The position numbers and the translations under genes were made by a program. From positions 41,204 to 105,203 of the forward strand of contig CAVYGM010000037.1 of NCBI GenBank assembly GCA_963768025.1: a stretch of DNA of 64,000 bases, written 5' to 3'. Below, in pieces: positions 1 to 8,818 of the stretch. Origin of the DNA: CAVYGM01 sp963768025 (lineage in GTDB: Bacteria; Bacteroidota; Bacteroidia; Cytophagales; Spirosomataceae). A model generated the notes under the pieces. That model ran no database searches. It was given only the letters and a program-made list of their open reading frames with translations, and was not told where the DNA came from. Numbering within the stretch: position 1 is the first letter of the stretch; each line of letters opens with the position of its first letter.

Positions 1-868
1 AGGTAAGACCGGTCACCTTTTCGTACAGTTCGATGTAGCGTTCGCTTATTTGACCAATCCAGCTGTCGTCCATGGCCGGTACTTGCTGACCTTCCTTCCC
101 CTGGAAACCATTTTCGATCAACCACTCTCTAACAAACTCCTTGGAGAGTTGCTTTTGGGGTAGCCCTTTTAGCTGATGGTCCTGGTAGGAATCCAGATAA
201 AAGTAGCGCGATGAATCCGGGGTGTGGATTTCATCGATCAGGTAGATGGTATCGTTCATTCGACCAAATTCATACTTGGTATCCACCAGAATCAGGCCCT
301 GCGAGGCAGCCATGGACGTGCCGCGCTCAAACAGGGCCAGCGCGTAGCTTTCCATGGTTTCGTACTCTTCTCTTCCCACAATGCCTTGGCTCAGGATCTC
401 CTCGCGGGAAATATCCTCATCATGGCCTTCGTGGGCTTTGGTTGTTGGGGTCAGGATTGGGTAGGGGAGTTTATCGTTTTCTTTCAAGCCTTCGGGTAAG
501 GATACGCCACACACCGTCCTTTTGCCCGACCGGTACTCCCGCCAGGCATGGCCCGCCAGGTAGCCCCTCACCACCATTTCCACGGCATAGGGTTGGCACT
601 TGATCCCGATGCCTACATTCGGATCGGGAACTTCCTTGAGCCAGTTGGGGACGATGTCAGCGGTAGCCTTTAGAAAATAAGCGGCGATCTGATTCAAGAC
701 CTGCCCTTTGTATGGGATAGGCCTGGGTAGAATCACGTCGAAAGCAGAAATCCGATCCGTAGCCACCATGACCAGCCGGTCACTGAATGCATATACGTCA
801 CGTACTTTGCCGCGGTAAAATCCGGTTTGATTAGGGAAATTAAAATTGGTTTCCTGGATGGCGTTCAT
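1..868 (-). CDS. purC: SAICAR synthase (PurC), 3' end cut off by window edge
   Basis: Phosphoribosylaminoimidazole-succinocarboxamide synthase joins CAIR and aspartate using ATP in de novo purine synthesis; cytosolic. I translated the minus strand from ATG at 868. It stays open to base 1, giving about 289 residues. Recognisable PurC segments are FYRGKVRDVY near the N-terminus, VATDRISAFDVILP, VVRGYLAGHAWREY and LVDTKYEFG, then DEIHTPDSSRY. The length visible suggests only a short C-terminal part is missing. It is the last gene of a minus-strand group and starts about 34 bases after the batC-like stop. Family identity is very clear; only the missing end is unknown. Confidence 0.95.
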   Translation of the reverse strand, partial: MNAIQETNFNFPNQTGFYRGKVRDVYAFSDRLVMVATDRISAFDVILPRPIPYKGQVLNQIAAYFLKATADIVPNWLKEVPDPNVGIGIKCQPYAVEMVVRGYLAGHAWREYRSGKRTVCGVSLPEGLKENDKLPYPILTPTTKAHEGHDEDISREEILSQGIVGREEYETMESYALALFERGTSMAASQGLILVDTKYEFGRMNDTIYLIDEIHTPDSSRYFYLDSYQDHQLKGLPQKQLSKEFVREWLIENGFQGKEGQQVPAMDDSWIGQISERYIELYEKVTGLT

Positions 869-902
869 AGGTACTACTAGGATTCGGGTGAAGATCGGTA
901 GC

Positions 903-1625
903 TTACCACTCTATTTGTTTACTTCGATCGGACTGATTATAATATTGTCTGCGCCGCAGCTGAAAAATATACTGAGCTTCGTTGGTTTTCATGGCGTCCA
1001 AAATTGAACGGGCCTGAACTTCTGACATATTGAGTCGTCTCAATCGTTGGAGAAGTTCTTCCCGCTGCTCGGCCAGTTCTACGGCCTGCTGGGCCTCCGG
1101 TGTGGGTGGCGGGGGGGCCGCCGGGGGTGGTTGATTGGGTGTTTTGTCAGCGGGCGGAGGTGGAATTTTGCCGGAAAAGGATTTCTTCAATACCTCGTAA
1201 TTATACCGGGCTTTCCCATTTTCCGGAAACTGTTGCAAAGCTACTTTCAGGTAAGCTAAGCCAGCGAGTGTATCCTTATTTGCAATCGCAATCGTAGCCA
1301 ACTGCGTGTTGGCTCTGGATGCGATGGTCTTTTCCTCCACCTGTTCGAGGACCGTGTAGTGTCGTTTGGCCAGCTCCAGACTATCCAATTGAAAATAGGA
1401 ATGTGCCAGGTAGAGCCGACTGGCCGGTTCTACAAAAATGGATCCACTGGTGACCTTTTGGTACAAATCGGCCGCTCTAAAATAATCCTGCTCGATGTAT
1501 GCCTTTTCCGCCTCGCTTTTATTGGCGTTAGAACGCGAAATCGTGTCGAAGGAACGATTATCCCAGATCCAAAGCAGGAGGTACAGGAGAAAAAAAGTCA
1601 TTGATGAGCGAGTTTTAAGCTGCAA
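903..1625 (-). CDS. TPR protein, BatC-like (aerotolerance operon type)
   Basis: 240 residues. A hydrophobic N-terminal segment (about residues 9-21) suggests a signal peptide or membrane anchor. Two to three TPR-like helical repeats follow at about 35-150 (AYIEQDYFRAADLYQKV, LYLAHSYFQLDSLELAKRHY, NGKARYNYEVLKKSF). A Pro-rich linker covers about 155-180 (PPPPADKTPNQPPPAAPPPP), then a charged coiled-coil end. It lies 16 bases downstream of a von Willebrand factor A membrane protein on the same strand. This matches the BatB-BatC order in Bacteroidota Bat operons. The Bat role (envelope stress, aerotolerance) comes from the family and is not shown here. An alternative start is Met9. Confidence 0.7.
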   Translation of the reverse strand: MQLKTRSSMTFFLLYLLLWIWDNRSFDTISRSNANKSEAEKAYIEQDYFRAADLYQKVTSGSIFVEPASRLYLAHSYFQLDSLELAKRHYTVLEQVEEKTIASRANTQLATIAIANKDTLAGLAYLKVALQQFPENGKARYNYEVLKKSFSGKIPPPPADKTPNQPPPAAPPPPTPEAQQAVELAEQREELLQRLRRLNMSEVQARSILDAMKTNEAQYIFQLRRRQYYNQSDRSKQIEW

Positions 1626-1641
1626 AACTACGAACAGAACT

Positions 1642-2604
1642 TCATAGTCTGAATGTCCTGACCGTGATTAATACATCCAACAGGAGTACAGCTAGTGCAA
1701 TGGTCAGAAAATAAAAGTACTTGTTGGTAGTGACAGTAACGCGCCTTTGGTCAATGAGCGGCCCCGCGATAGAGTTGATGTCTGCCACCATTTTCGGCAG
1801 TTCATTTCGTTCATTATCTACTTTATACACGTACCCCTTAGTCTTATCGGCCAGGTTTTCCAGCTCCTTTACGTTCATTTTACTGATCACAATCTGATCG
1901 TCCTCATTCCGTAGCAGTGCTTCGCCCACCCGGATGGAACTGCCTTGGGTAGTACCTACTCCCACAATGAAAAGTTTGAACCCGAACCGTCGGATATTAT
2001 TAAACAAGGAGGCTTTACAGTCCGCGTTGTTTTCGCCATCCGTAAAGAGGATCATGATTTTGGTTTTGTTAGAGGCGCTGTAGTCTTTGGCTATTTTTGA
2101 GTAAGCCAAATCCAGAGCGTTGCACAAATTGGTTCCGCTCCCAGGCAATAGATCGGTTTGGAGTGATTGCACGTAGAGGTTGAAGGCGGCTTGGTCGTAG
2201 GTAAGGGGTGATTGGGTGTAGGCCTCGTTGGAAAACACAATCAATCCGATCCTATTATTGAAGGTGGTGCTCAAAAGCTGATTGATCTCAAACTTGACTT
2301 TTTCGAGCCGGGAGGGCGACACATCCGTGGCATCCATCGATTTGGATAAATCCACTATCAGGTACACATCCTTGCCCTGGGCTTCAAGCTCGTGTTCAAC
2401 CTCTCCAAAGGATGGCCCCAGCAGCGAAATAAGGAGCAGGGTGAACGCGATGCTTCGGAGAAAAAATTTAACAATCAGCGCCCTCGCGGTCGTTTTCAAC
2501 CGCCGGGCCACCCGAATGGTCCGGATAAAAAAGGAAACGTAGACCAGAATGAATACCAGGACAAAAATGATTTCTGCTGACCCGAACGGATAATTCCAAT
2601 TCAT
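1642..2604 (-). CDS. VWA domain membrane protein, BatA/BatB-like
   Basis: 320 residues. Two N-terminal membrane helices (about 10-30 and 50-66) precede a von Willebrand factor A domain from about residue 80. It has a MIDAS metal site DLSKSMD and a second acidic motif FTDGENN. A C-terminal membrane helix lies at about 295-315 (YFYFLTIALAVLLLDVLIT). This topology is typical of BatA/BatB proteins in Bacteroidota. With the TPR protein just downstream it resembles a partial Bat operon; the usual moxR, DUF58, batA and batD genes are not seen on this side because tRNA genes lie upstream. The metal-dependent adhesion fold is well supported; the physiological role is inferred. Confidence 0.8.
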   Translation of the reverse strand: MNWNYPFGSAEIIFVLVFILVYVSFFIRTIRVARRLKTTARALIVKFFLRSIAFTLLLISLLGPSFGEVEHELEAQGKDVYLIVDLSKSMDATDVSPSRLEKVKFEINQLLSTTFNNRIGLIVFSNEAYTQSPLTYDQAAFNLYVQSLQTDLLPGSGTNLCNALDLAYSKIAKDYSASNKTKIMILFTDGENNADCKASLFNNIRRFGFKLFIVGVGTTQGSSIRVGEALLRNEDDQIVISKMNVKELENLADKTKGYVYKVDNERNELPKMVADINSIAGPLIDQRRVTVTTNKYFYFLTIALAVLLLDVLITVRTFRL

Positions 2605-2682
2605 AGTTAGGAAATTAGGGAAAAATAACGGTTTTCAAAATTAGGCATTCCGGCCTTCTGACAAAGTTTTTTGTAGGATTGT

Positions 2683-2714
2683 TTGTTTAAATCATTTTTA
2701 ACCCTCTATATTTG
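2683..2714 (+). promoter_or_regulatory. Bacteroidota-type promoter for the tRNA-Ser/Pro/Arg cluster
   Basis: TTG at 2683-2685, a 21-nt spacer, then TATATTTG at 2707-2714. This fits the Bacteroidota primary sigma pattern (TTG, 19-21 nt, TAnnTTTG). It lies 18 bases before the tRNA-Ser gene. Confidence 0.6.
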
Positions 2715-2732
2715 CAACCCAAATGGAAAGCA

Positions 2733-2820
2733 GGAGGGATGGGTGAGTGGCTGAAACCAGTAGTTTGCTAAACTGCCGTATTCGCAAGGGTACCGCGGGT
2801 TCGAATCCCGCTTCTCTCCC
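2733..2820 (+). tRNA. tRNA-Ser (anticodon GCT)
   Basis: Folds as a class II tRNA with a long variable arm. The acceptor GGAGGGA pairs with TCTCTCC near the 3' end (one G-T pair). The anticodon loop has GCT at 2767-2769, the variable arm is about 2775-2794, and the T loop TTCGAAT at 2800-2806 sits between GCGGG and CCCGC. The junction between T stem and acceptor appears to hold one extra base, so the ends may be off by one. No CCA is encoded. Confidence 0.9.
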
Positions 2821-2875
2821 GTTTCTAATTGTTGGAATGATGGTTTGAAATTCTAATCGTGGAAAAGTAAAGTCT

Positions 2876-2950
<75 letters not shown>

Positions 2951-2977
2951 AGCAAAAAAAAGGGGAAAATAAAGTCT

Positions 2978-3052
<75 letters not shown>

Positions 3053-3070
3053 AAAATAGTAATAAAATTA

Positions 3071-3142
<72 letters not shown>

Positions 3143-3150
3143 CATCAAAA

Positions 3151-3185
3151 ATCAGACAGCTTCTAGGGGCTGTCTGATTTTTTTT
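3151..3185 (+). terminator. Intrinsic terminator after the tRNA-Pro group
   Basis: A perfect 10-bp stem (atcagacagc at 3151-3160 and gctgtctgat at 3169-3178) with an 8-nt loop, followed by a run of eight T. Confidence 0.85.
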
Positions 3186-3189
3186 CATC

Positions 3190-3246
3190 GGTCTCGTAGC
3201 TCACAAAGCGTTTGGCGGTTGGATAGAGCATCTGCCTTCTAAGCAG
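3190..3246 (+). pseudogene. Broken 5' tRNA-Arg copy with 14-nt hairpin insertion in the D loop
   Basis: Matches the intact tRNA-Arg downstream from GGTCTCGTAGCTCA through the anticodon arm (CTGCCTTCTAAGCAG), then ends. The variable region, T arm and 3' acceptor are absent. In the D loop 14 nt are inserted at 3204-3217 (caaagcgtttggcg), which reads as stem CAAA, loop GCG, stem TTTG, tail GCG. It lies 9 bases upstream of the intact gene. It may be a decayed tandem copy; any role is unknown. Confidence 0.78.
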
Positions 3247-3255
3247 TAAATGAAA

Positions 3256-3332
3256 GGTCTCGTAGCTCAGTTGGATAGAGCATCTGCCTTCTAAGCAGAC
3301 GGTCACAGGTTCGAATCCTGTCGGGATCACCA
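3256..3332 (+). tRNA. tRNA-Arg (anticodon TCT)
   Basis: Acceptor GGTCTCG pairs with CGGGATC (two G-T pairs). The anticodon is TCT in loop CTTCTAA and the T arm is ACAGG-TTCGAAT-CCTGT. Discriminator A is at 3329 and CCA appears encoded at 3330-3332. It is the only intact arginine tRNA in the window. Confidence 0.93.
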
Positions 3333-3343
3333 CTAAATAATTC

Positions 3344-3380
3344 AACCTTGTCGTACAATCGTACTGCAAGGTTTTTTTTT
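3344..3380 (+). terminator. Intrinsic terminator after tRNA-Arg
   Basis: Stem aaccttg (3344-3350) with caaggtt (3367-3373), a nested cgtac/gtac region inside, then nine T. It overlaps the last bases of the convergent DUF202 gene. Confidence 0.75.
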
Positions 3381-3654
3381 ATTCCTTTTTTTCGCTTTTG
3401 GAATACCGACGTTCAATTTTTCGCTTTACCGATAACAGCCGCCAAAGGCCGGTGACGAAAACCAGGGGAGTCAGTACCAACAAAACGTAGCCCAGCCATC
3501 GAATATCCTGAAAGGCGACTAGACGAATGATTGTCACACCACCAGCCAATAAGGCCAAAGCCGTGCGGAAGTAGGCCAGGAAAGTGCGTTCATTTGCCAG
3601 GCGGGTACGTTCGATGGCCAGCCAGTCGGTTAAGGTTATTTTTGTTTCTTCCAT
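3379..3654 (-). CDS. DUF202 family membrane protein
   Basis: 91 residues. The N-terminus LAIERTRLANERTFLAYFRTALALL is the hallmark of DUF202 (YidH-like) proteins. Two membrane helices follow (about 30-45 and 52-70) and the C-terminal tail is basic. Such proteins are small inner-membrane proteins of unknown function. It stands alone between the tRNA cluster and citrate synthase, 102 bases after the gltA stop on the same strand. Confidence 0.85.
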   Translation of the reverse strand: MEETKITLTDWLAIERTRLANERTFLAYFRTALALLAGGVTIIRLVAFQDIRWLGYVLLVLTPLVFVTGLWRLLSVKRKIERRYSKSEKKE

Positions 3655-3756
3655 TCACTTCAATGAAAAAAGCACCGCGCCGAAAAGGGTCGGACGGTGC
3701 TTTGTGAATAACCAATTTAGCGCGGACGCTATTGGATTGGGATAGGTACTGGGAGC

Positions 3757-5037
3757 TTAACGATTCTCCATCGCCACAAAATCCCGTTGGGTAGCTCCGG
3801 TATATACCTGCCGGGGACGACCAATGGGCTCCTTGTTTTCCCGCATTTCTTTCCACTGGGCTATCCAACCCGGTAGGCGGCCAATCGCGAACATAACCGT
3901 AAACATATTGGTAGGGATCCCCAAAGCCCGGTAAATGATACCCGAGTAGAAGTCTACGTTCGGGTAAAGTTTACGCGATACAAAGTACTCATCTTCAAGG
4001 GCTGCCTTTTCCAGGGTTTTGGCAATTTCCAGAACCGGATCTTTGACGCCCAGTTTTTCCAGGACATCGTCAGCGGCTTTTTTGATAATGCGGGCCCTGG
4101 GATCAAAATTCTTATATACCCGGTGACCGAAGCCAAACAAGCGGAATCCGCTCGTCTTGTCCTTCGCCATATCGATGTACTTTTGGGTATCGCCATCAGC
4201 CTTAATAGCTTCCAGCATTTCAATCACTTCCTGATTGGCGCCTCCATGCAGCGGACCCCAAAGAGCCCCGATGCCGGCGGAAATAGAGGTGTAAATATTA
4301 GCATGAGACGACCCCACCAATCGAACGGTGGAGGTGGAGCAATTTTGCTCGTGGTCGGCGTGCAGGATCAGTAACTTGTTCAAGGCTTTGGATACGACCG
4401 GGTCTACCTCGTACTTTTCCACGGGTAACGCGAACATCATATTCAGGAAATTGGAACAATAGTCCAGTTCATTGTTGGGGTAGTTTACCGGATGCCCCTG
4501 CGATTTTTTGAATGACCAGGTTGCAATGGAAGGAAGTTTGGCCAGCATTCTGATGATATGCATTTCGGTGTCAGCTGGTACATTCGAATCGTACGAGTCG
4601 GGATAGAAAGCACTCATGGCACTCACCAAAGAGGAAAGTACCCCCATGGGGTGGGCATTCACGGGAAATCCTTCAAAAATCTTCCGCATGTCTTCATTGA
4701 CGAGGGTATGCGTCCGGATTTGGTATTCAAACTCATCATACTGCTCCTTCGTGGGAAGTTCACCGTAGATTAAGAGGTAGGATACCTCCAAGAAATTGGC
4801 TTTTTCGGCCAGGTCTTCAATAGAATAGCCGCGATACCTCAAAATCCCCAATTCGCCATCCAGGAAGGTGATGGCACTTTTGGTGGAACCGGTATTTTTA
4901 AAACCGCTGTCGATGGTGATATATCCGGTTTGGTCGCGCAGTTTGCCAATATCGATGGCTTTTTCCTGCTCGGTGCCTTCAATTACCGGGAATTGATAAT
5001 GTTGACCTTCAATAGTCAATTCGGCTGATTGTGACAT
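3757..5037 (-). CDS. gltA: Citrate synthase (type II)
   Basis: 426 residues, full length for hexameric bacterial citrate synthase. It condenses oxaloacetate and acetyl-CoA as the first step of the TCA cycle, in the cytosol. Catalytic landmarks are HADHEQNCSTSTVR, the LHGGANQEV segment (active-site His), GFGHRVYKNFDPRA (His-Arg) and NVDFYSG (catalytic Asp). The C-terminus GRPRQVYTGATQRDF is also typical. It is monocistronic with a 254-base upstream region that holds no other gene. Confidence 0.97.
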   Translation of the reverse strand: MSQSAELTIEGQHYQFPVIEGTEQEKAIDIGKLRDQTGYITIDSGFKNTGSTKSAITFLDGELGILRYRGYSIEDLAEKANFLEVSYLLIYGELPTKEQYDEFEYQIRTHTLVNEDMRKIFEGFPVNAHPMGVLSSLVSAMSAFYPDSYDSNVPADTEMHIIRMLAKLPSIATWSFKKSQGHPVNYPNNELDYCSNFLNMMFALPVEKYEVDPVVSKALNKLLILHADHEQNCSTSTVRLVGSSHANIYTSISAGIGALWGPLHGGANQEVIEMLEAIKADGDTQKYIDMAKDKTSGFRLFGFGHRVYKNFDPRARIIKKAADDVLEKLGVKDPVLEIAKTLEKAALEDEYFVSRKLYPNVDFYSGIIYRALGIPTNMFTVMFAIGRLPGWIAQWKEMRENKEPIGRPRQVYTGATQRDFVAMENR

Positions 5038-5291
5038 ATGGTTAATCGAAAAAGAATTAGAATTACAATAAATATGGATGATTTATGGAAACACGCGTCG
5101 GCTATGGCATCGAAACAGTTTCTACCGGTCGGCGTGCCCGGCAGAATCAGCATTTATCGGGTTTATTACGGGAATTTTGATGAAATGCAGTAAATCGTCC
5201 TGCTTGCAATATCCATAAAAATATTTGTACTTTCTACCATACACCCTACTTAATTGCCTTAAAAAGGGCTTTGGGTTGAATTACATACTAC

Positions 5292-6566
5292 TTATTTAGC
5301 ATTTTTATACAGTTTGCCATTCTTCATGACCATTTCTACATTTCGAATAGCGGAAATTGATTCCAGAGGGTTTCCCCTTACCGCAATCAGATCGGCGAGC
5401 AAACCAACTTCAATTTTTCCAACCTGTTGGTCCAAATGAAAAGTTTTGGCGTTACCAGCCGTGGAGAGCCGTAGTACCTCGGTAGCTTTCATTCCGTATT
5501 CTACCATCAGCTCCATTTCGCGGGCGTTAGTCCCGTGTGCGTACACCCCTACGTCACCTCCCATAGCCATCGTCACTCCTGCCTCCATTGCCTGTTGAAA
5601 GCTCTTTTTCTTGGCACTTATCCGGGCTGGTTCGGGGTCTTTGCCCTTTTGCCAGCCCCTGTACTCACTAATGGCTTCGCCCGCGGCCAGCGTGGGGCAT
5701 AGGGCCACCTGGTTGTCTTTCATCAGCTTCCATATTTCCGGACTCCCCCCATCCCCGTGCTCGATCGTTTCTACTCCGCCCAGGATGGCCCGTCGCATGC
5801 CCTCGGGCGTTGAGGCATGTGCCACCACGCCCCGACCGCTGCTCCGGGCCGTGGCCACAATGAGCTTTATTTCTTCCTCGCTAAAAGTAGGACGAGCTTC
5901 TCCCTGGACTCCCCACCTATAATCGGCATAAATTTTTATTAAATCGGCTCCTTTACCAATCTGAGTCCGCACCGCCCGGATGAGATTATCGTGCCCGTCG
6001 GCTTCTTCCGCTCCTTGGGGTACCTCTATATCCGTACTAAACCCTTTGGGGGCATAGCTGCCGGTGGCTATCAGGGCCCGGGTGGCTATCAACATGCGGG
6101 GACCCGGAATGACCTCGTCGTTTATTGCTTTTTTAAGGCCCACATCGTCATAGGCAGCCCCTTCGGTACCCAAGTCACGAACGGTAGTGAATCCGGCCAG
6201 CAGGGTGAGTTCGGCATGTTTGACGGCCCGCGCGGTTCGGTAGGCTCTGGATTCTTTCAACACCTGATCGTCCCAGGCCGTTTCATTATAGGGATGGAGG
6301 AATAAATGGGAATGGCCCTCGATCAAACCGGGTAAAAGTGTCATCCCTTTCAGGTTGATTGCCTCCGCGCTTTTTGATTCGGTGGGTAGAGAGGCTGCGC
6401 TGCCCACGGCGCTAATCCGGTTGTCTTTTACCCAAACTACCCAATTCTCGTGGCTTTCCTGACCATCAAACACCCGATCGGGCCGGAGAAGGTAGGAAGT
6501 TTGAGCCAAACAGCTACTTGCCAGGAGCAGGATACTCAGGGCCGAGGTACATAGTTTTGGAATCAT
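5292..6566 (-). CDS. Secreted amidohydrolase (imidazolonepropionase/prolidase-like)
   Basis: 424 residues with a signal peptide ending near residue 21 (LLLASSCLAQ). It has the amidohydrolase TIM-barrel metal motifs: LLPGLIEGHSHLF (HxH), DLIKIYADYR (metal-bridging Lys region), VVAHASTPEGMRRAI (His), ETIEHGDG (His) and AMGGDVGVYAHGTN (Asp). These family members hydrolyse cyclic amides or dipeptides such as Xaa-Pro or Xaa-Arg. The substrate cannot be read here. Its start overlaps the stop of the upstream membrane protein by 4 bases, so the two are translationally coupled in a run starting with miaA. Confidence 0.88.
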   Translation of the reverse strand: MIPKLCTSALSILLLASSCLAQTSYLLRPDRVFDGQESHENWVVWVKDNRISAVGSAASLPTESKSAEAINLKGMTLLPGLIEGHSHLFLHPYNETAWDDQVLKESRAYRTARAVKHAELTLLAGFTTVRDLGTEGAAYDDVGLKKAINDEVIPGPRMLIATRALIATGSYAPKGFSTDIEVPQGAEEADGHDNLIRAVRTQIGKGADLIKIYADYRWGVQGEARPTFSEEEIKLIVATARSSGRGVVAHASTPEGMRRAILGGVETIEHGDGGSPEIWKLMKDNQVALCPTLAAGEAISEYRGWQKGKDPEPARISAKKKSFQQAMEAGVTMAMGGDVGVYAHGTNAREMELMVEYGMKATEVLRLSTAGNAKTFHLDQQVGKIEVGLLADLIAVRGNPLESISAIRNVEMVMKNGKLYKNAK

Positions 6567-6985
6567 GGATTGGGGGTGTTTCGTGCCTGATAGAAGGCTT
6601 TGACAAGGTAGCGACCAAAAAGCCCGATTAAAATAATGGGCAACAGATGAGCGCCATAGATAAAGGCTTTGCCGGTAAGGCCGTAAGAAAAGGAGGAAAA
6701 AGTGAGGTATACGTACGAAAACAGTGCGATACCCAATCCTAACAAGGCCAGGTACCAGCGAAGGGCTATTTTAGGAACAGTTGTCCGGCGGATTAGTTCG
6801 CAGAGGAGCAGGCTTATACCAAGTACCAGCACTACGGTAACCAGGGCTCTGGGAAATGTTTTGATGTAATCGTGTTTGTAAATAAATACCCCTATTCGGC
6901 CGATGAGGTTGGGGTGGGAAAGTAGGTAGGCGTCCGTTACGGCAAGAATTACTACTAATAAGGAAGTACTAAGGTTTTTGTTCAT
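6563..6985 (-). CDS. Unknown membrane protein, four predicted helices
   Basis: 140 residues. Hydrophobic segments lie at about 8-22, 46-62, 76-95 and 108-125, separated by short charged loops (KHDYIK, RRTTVPK). I do not recognise the family. It sits 14 bases after the miaA stop and overlaps the amidohydrolase start by 4 bases, so it is almost surely co-transcribed with both. Confidence 0.7.
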   Translation of the reverse strand: MNKNLSTSLLVVILAVTDAYLLSHPNLIGRIGVFIYKHDYIKTFPRALVTVVLVLGISLLLCELIRRTTVPKIALRWYLALLGLGIALFSYVYLTFSSFSYGLTGKAFIYGAHLLPIILIGLFGRYLVKAFYQARNTPNP

Positions 6986-6999
6986 GTAGGGAAATAAAG

Positions 7000-7905
7000 T
7001 TAGGTCAAGGAGGAAACGATCGTGTCAATCCAGTTTTCCAGGCTTTGGATTGGATCAAGCCATCGGATGCTTAATCCATCTCGTTCCATTTTTCGAAAAT
7101 AGGTCATCTGCCGCTTGGCGAAGCGGTGAATTTCGGTTTCGAGCCGCTGCACCATGAGGGGGTAGGAAAGGGAACCCAGCAGATGCTCGGTAACAAATTT
7201 ATACTCCAAACCGTAATAAATCAGTTTTTCGGGCAAAATTCCCTGATTTAGCAATCCAGCTACCTCCTCCATCAGGCCATTTTCCAGTCGATCGTGCAGC
7301 CTTCTGCTAATCCGTTCGCGCCGGATCAGAACGGGTGGGTTTATTCCGTAGATAACAGCCTCGGGGAGCTCGGCCACCGGCGGCACGAAGTCTGGATGAA
7401 GGAGCAGGTACCGGTTAATTTCGATAGCCCGAATGGTTCTTTTTTTCGTGGAGATGTCGGCGAGCGTGGAGTAGGGCGAGGGATTTTTCTTATGAAGCTC
7501 CACCAGAGTTTCGTGGGGGAGTACTTCCAATTCAGATCGAAGCGACGGGTCAACGGGGATACTGGTAAAGCTATGGGACGAAAGTAGGGCCTGAATATAA
7601 AGGCCACTGCCCCCGCAGAGGATGGGCGTATGATTCCGTTGCCTGATTTCTGCCATTTTCCGGGTGGCATCCAGCTGGAACTGGTGGACGTTGTATTTTT
7701 CACCCGCATCCAGAATATCAATCAAATGGTAGGGTACCTGCCGGCCTTCAACCCAGTATTCGTCCAGGTCTTTTCCGGTACCAATGGACATGCCCCGATA
7801 CACCTGCCGGGAGTCGGCACTGATGATTTCTCCATCAATGCGATGGGCCAGGTGGGCGGCAAGGCGGGTTTTGCCGGAGGCAGTCGGGCCCAAGATTACA
7901 ATCAT
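7000..7905 (-). CDS. miaA: tRNA dimethylallyltransferase
   Basis: 301 residues. It transfers dimethylallyl to N6 of adenosine 37 in tRNAs that read codons starting with U. P-loop GPTASGKTRLA lies at residues 6-16, then the family signature DGEIISADSRQVYRGMSIGT and GGSGLYIQALL. The C-terminal tRNA-binding part has RQMTYFRKME. It lies in the same minus-strand run as mnmE, another tRNA modification gene. Start ATG at 7905 is 3 bases after the upstream stop. Confidence 0.95.
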   Translation of the reverse strand: MIVILGPTASGKTRLAAHLAHRIDGEIISADSRQVYRGMSIGTGKDLDEYWVEGRQVPYHLIDILDAGEKYNVHQFQLDATRKMAEIRQRNHTPILCGGSGLYIQALLSSHSFTSIPVDPSLRSELEVLPHETLVELHKKNPSPYSTLADISTKKRTIRAIEINRYLLLHPDFVPPVAELPEAVIYGINPPVLIRRERISRRLHDRLENGLMEEVAGLLNQGILPEKLIYYGLEYKFVTEHLLGSLSYPLMVQRLETEIHRFAKRQMTYFRKMERDGLSIRWLDPIQSLENWIDTIVSSLT

Positions 7906-7908
7906 AGT

Positions 7909-8818
7909 TCAGGATTTTTCGGCCACTACTTTGACAAATTTACGACTCCCGCCATTCTGAATTTTCACGTAGCCGTGCTTGGGGGCAGATGCTTCGGTGG
8001 TGCCTTCTGGCAAGCGGTGAGGGGAGTACCTTATCATCGTAGGGAGGTGTACCCAAAATGGGAGCGGCAGCGTATCTCCGTGTGGTTCAAAACCAAGTTT
8101 GAGATAGCTTTGGCCGGTGGACCCTTCCAGATCTACGTAGGTCATGATGTCATTGGGCTGGTGTTGTCGAACAAAATACTGCATGAGCTTATCCATTCCA
8201 CCCACGACCGTCATGTTTAGTAGGTTGGCAAATCGCACCAGCTCGTACGATTGGTGCGGGAGCCCGTGGCGGGTAAATGTCCGGGGCCGGGCAAAGGTAG
8301 CGACGGCTACTAAGAGTTCCTCTGCCGCGGGCGGCGGGGTACGGAGTACCCGGAAGTACCGTTGTGGTAAAAACAATCCATACTTATATTTGGAAAGTAC
8401 GGGATCCTGCAAGTGGTTATTCTGCAAAAAATGCAGAGTAGTAGGTCGGTCGAGGCGACGTACCTGCGTCATGCGGGCGGGGATGCGCTCCGTGAGGCCT
8501 ACTTGTGCCCGAAGGCGGGATTGAACAATTTTCTTTTTGGCAAACCATACATCTTCCCAGAGGGTGAATGCATCGGTAACTTGTTCGGTGGGGCCGTAGT
8601 CCAGGTAGGGTATGCAGGGATTCCGAATTAGACAGGTACTTCAAGATAATTCGAAAATTCGACTTTGATGGGTTGTCAATCAGAAAAGCCCCCGGTTGGG
8701 TTTCGGTCAGGGTACTTCCGGGTAGTTCTGTGATCAGGGATTTCAGCCAAAGCCTAACCTCCTCCCGAAATAGGCTTACCGGCGGCTTGGGTGTAATGCT
8801 ATCCATTCCAACTTCCAA
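7909..8818 (-). pseudogene. Unknown protein, frameshifted (about 300 residues)
   Basis: Two overlapping frames join into one protein. The N-terminal part runs from ATG at 8818 (MDSITPKPPVSLFREEVRLW). Near 8630 one base is missing, and the frame continues as NPCIPYLDYGPTEQVTDAFTLWEDVW into the C-terminal part ending at 7909. The late segment YELVRFANLLNMTVVGGMDK then DIMTYVDLEGSTGQSYLKLGF loosely resembles the C-terminal domain of some phage-type homing endonucleases, but this is from memory and weak. The start overlaps the pirin stop by 20 bases and the stop lies 3 bases before miaA, so it belongs to that operon. The frameshift may be a sequencing error. Confidence 0.55.
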
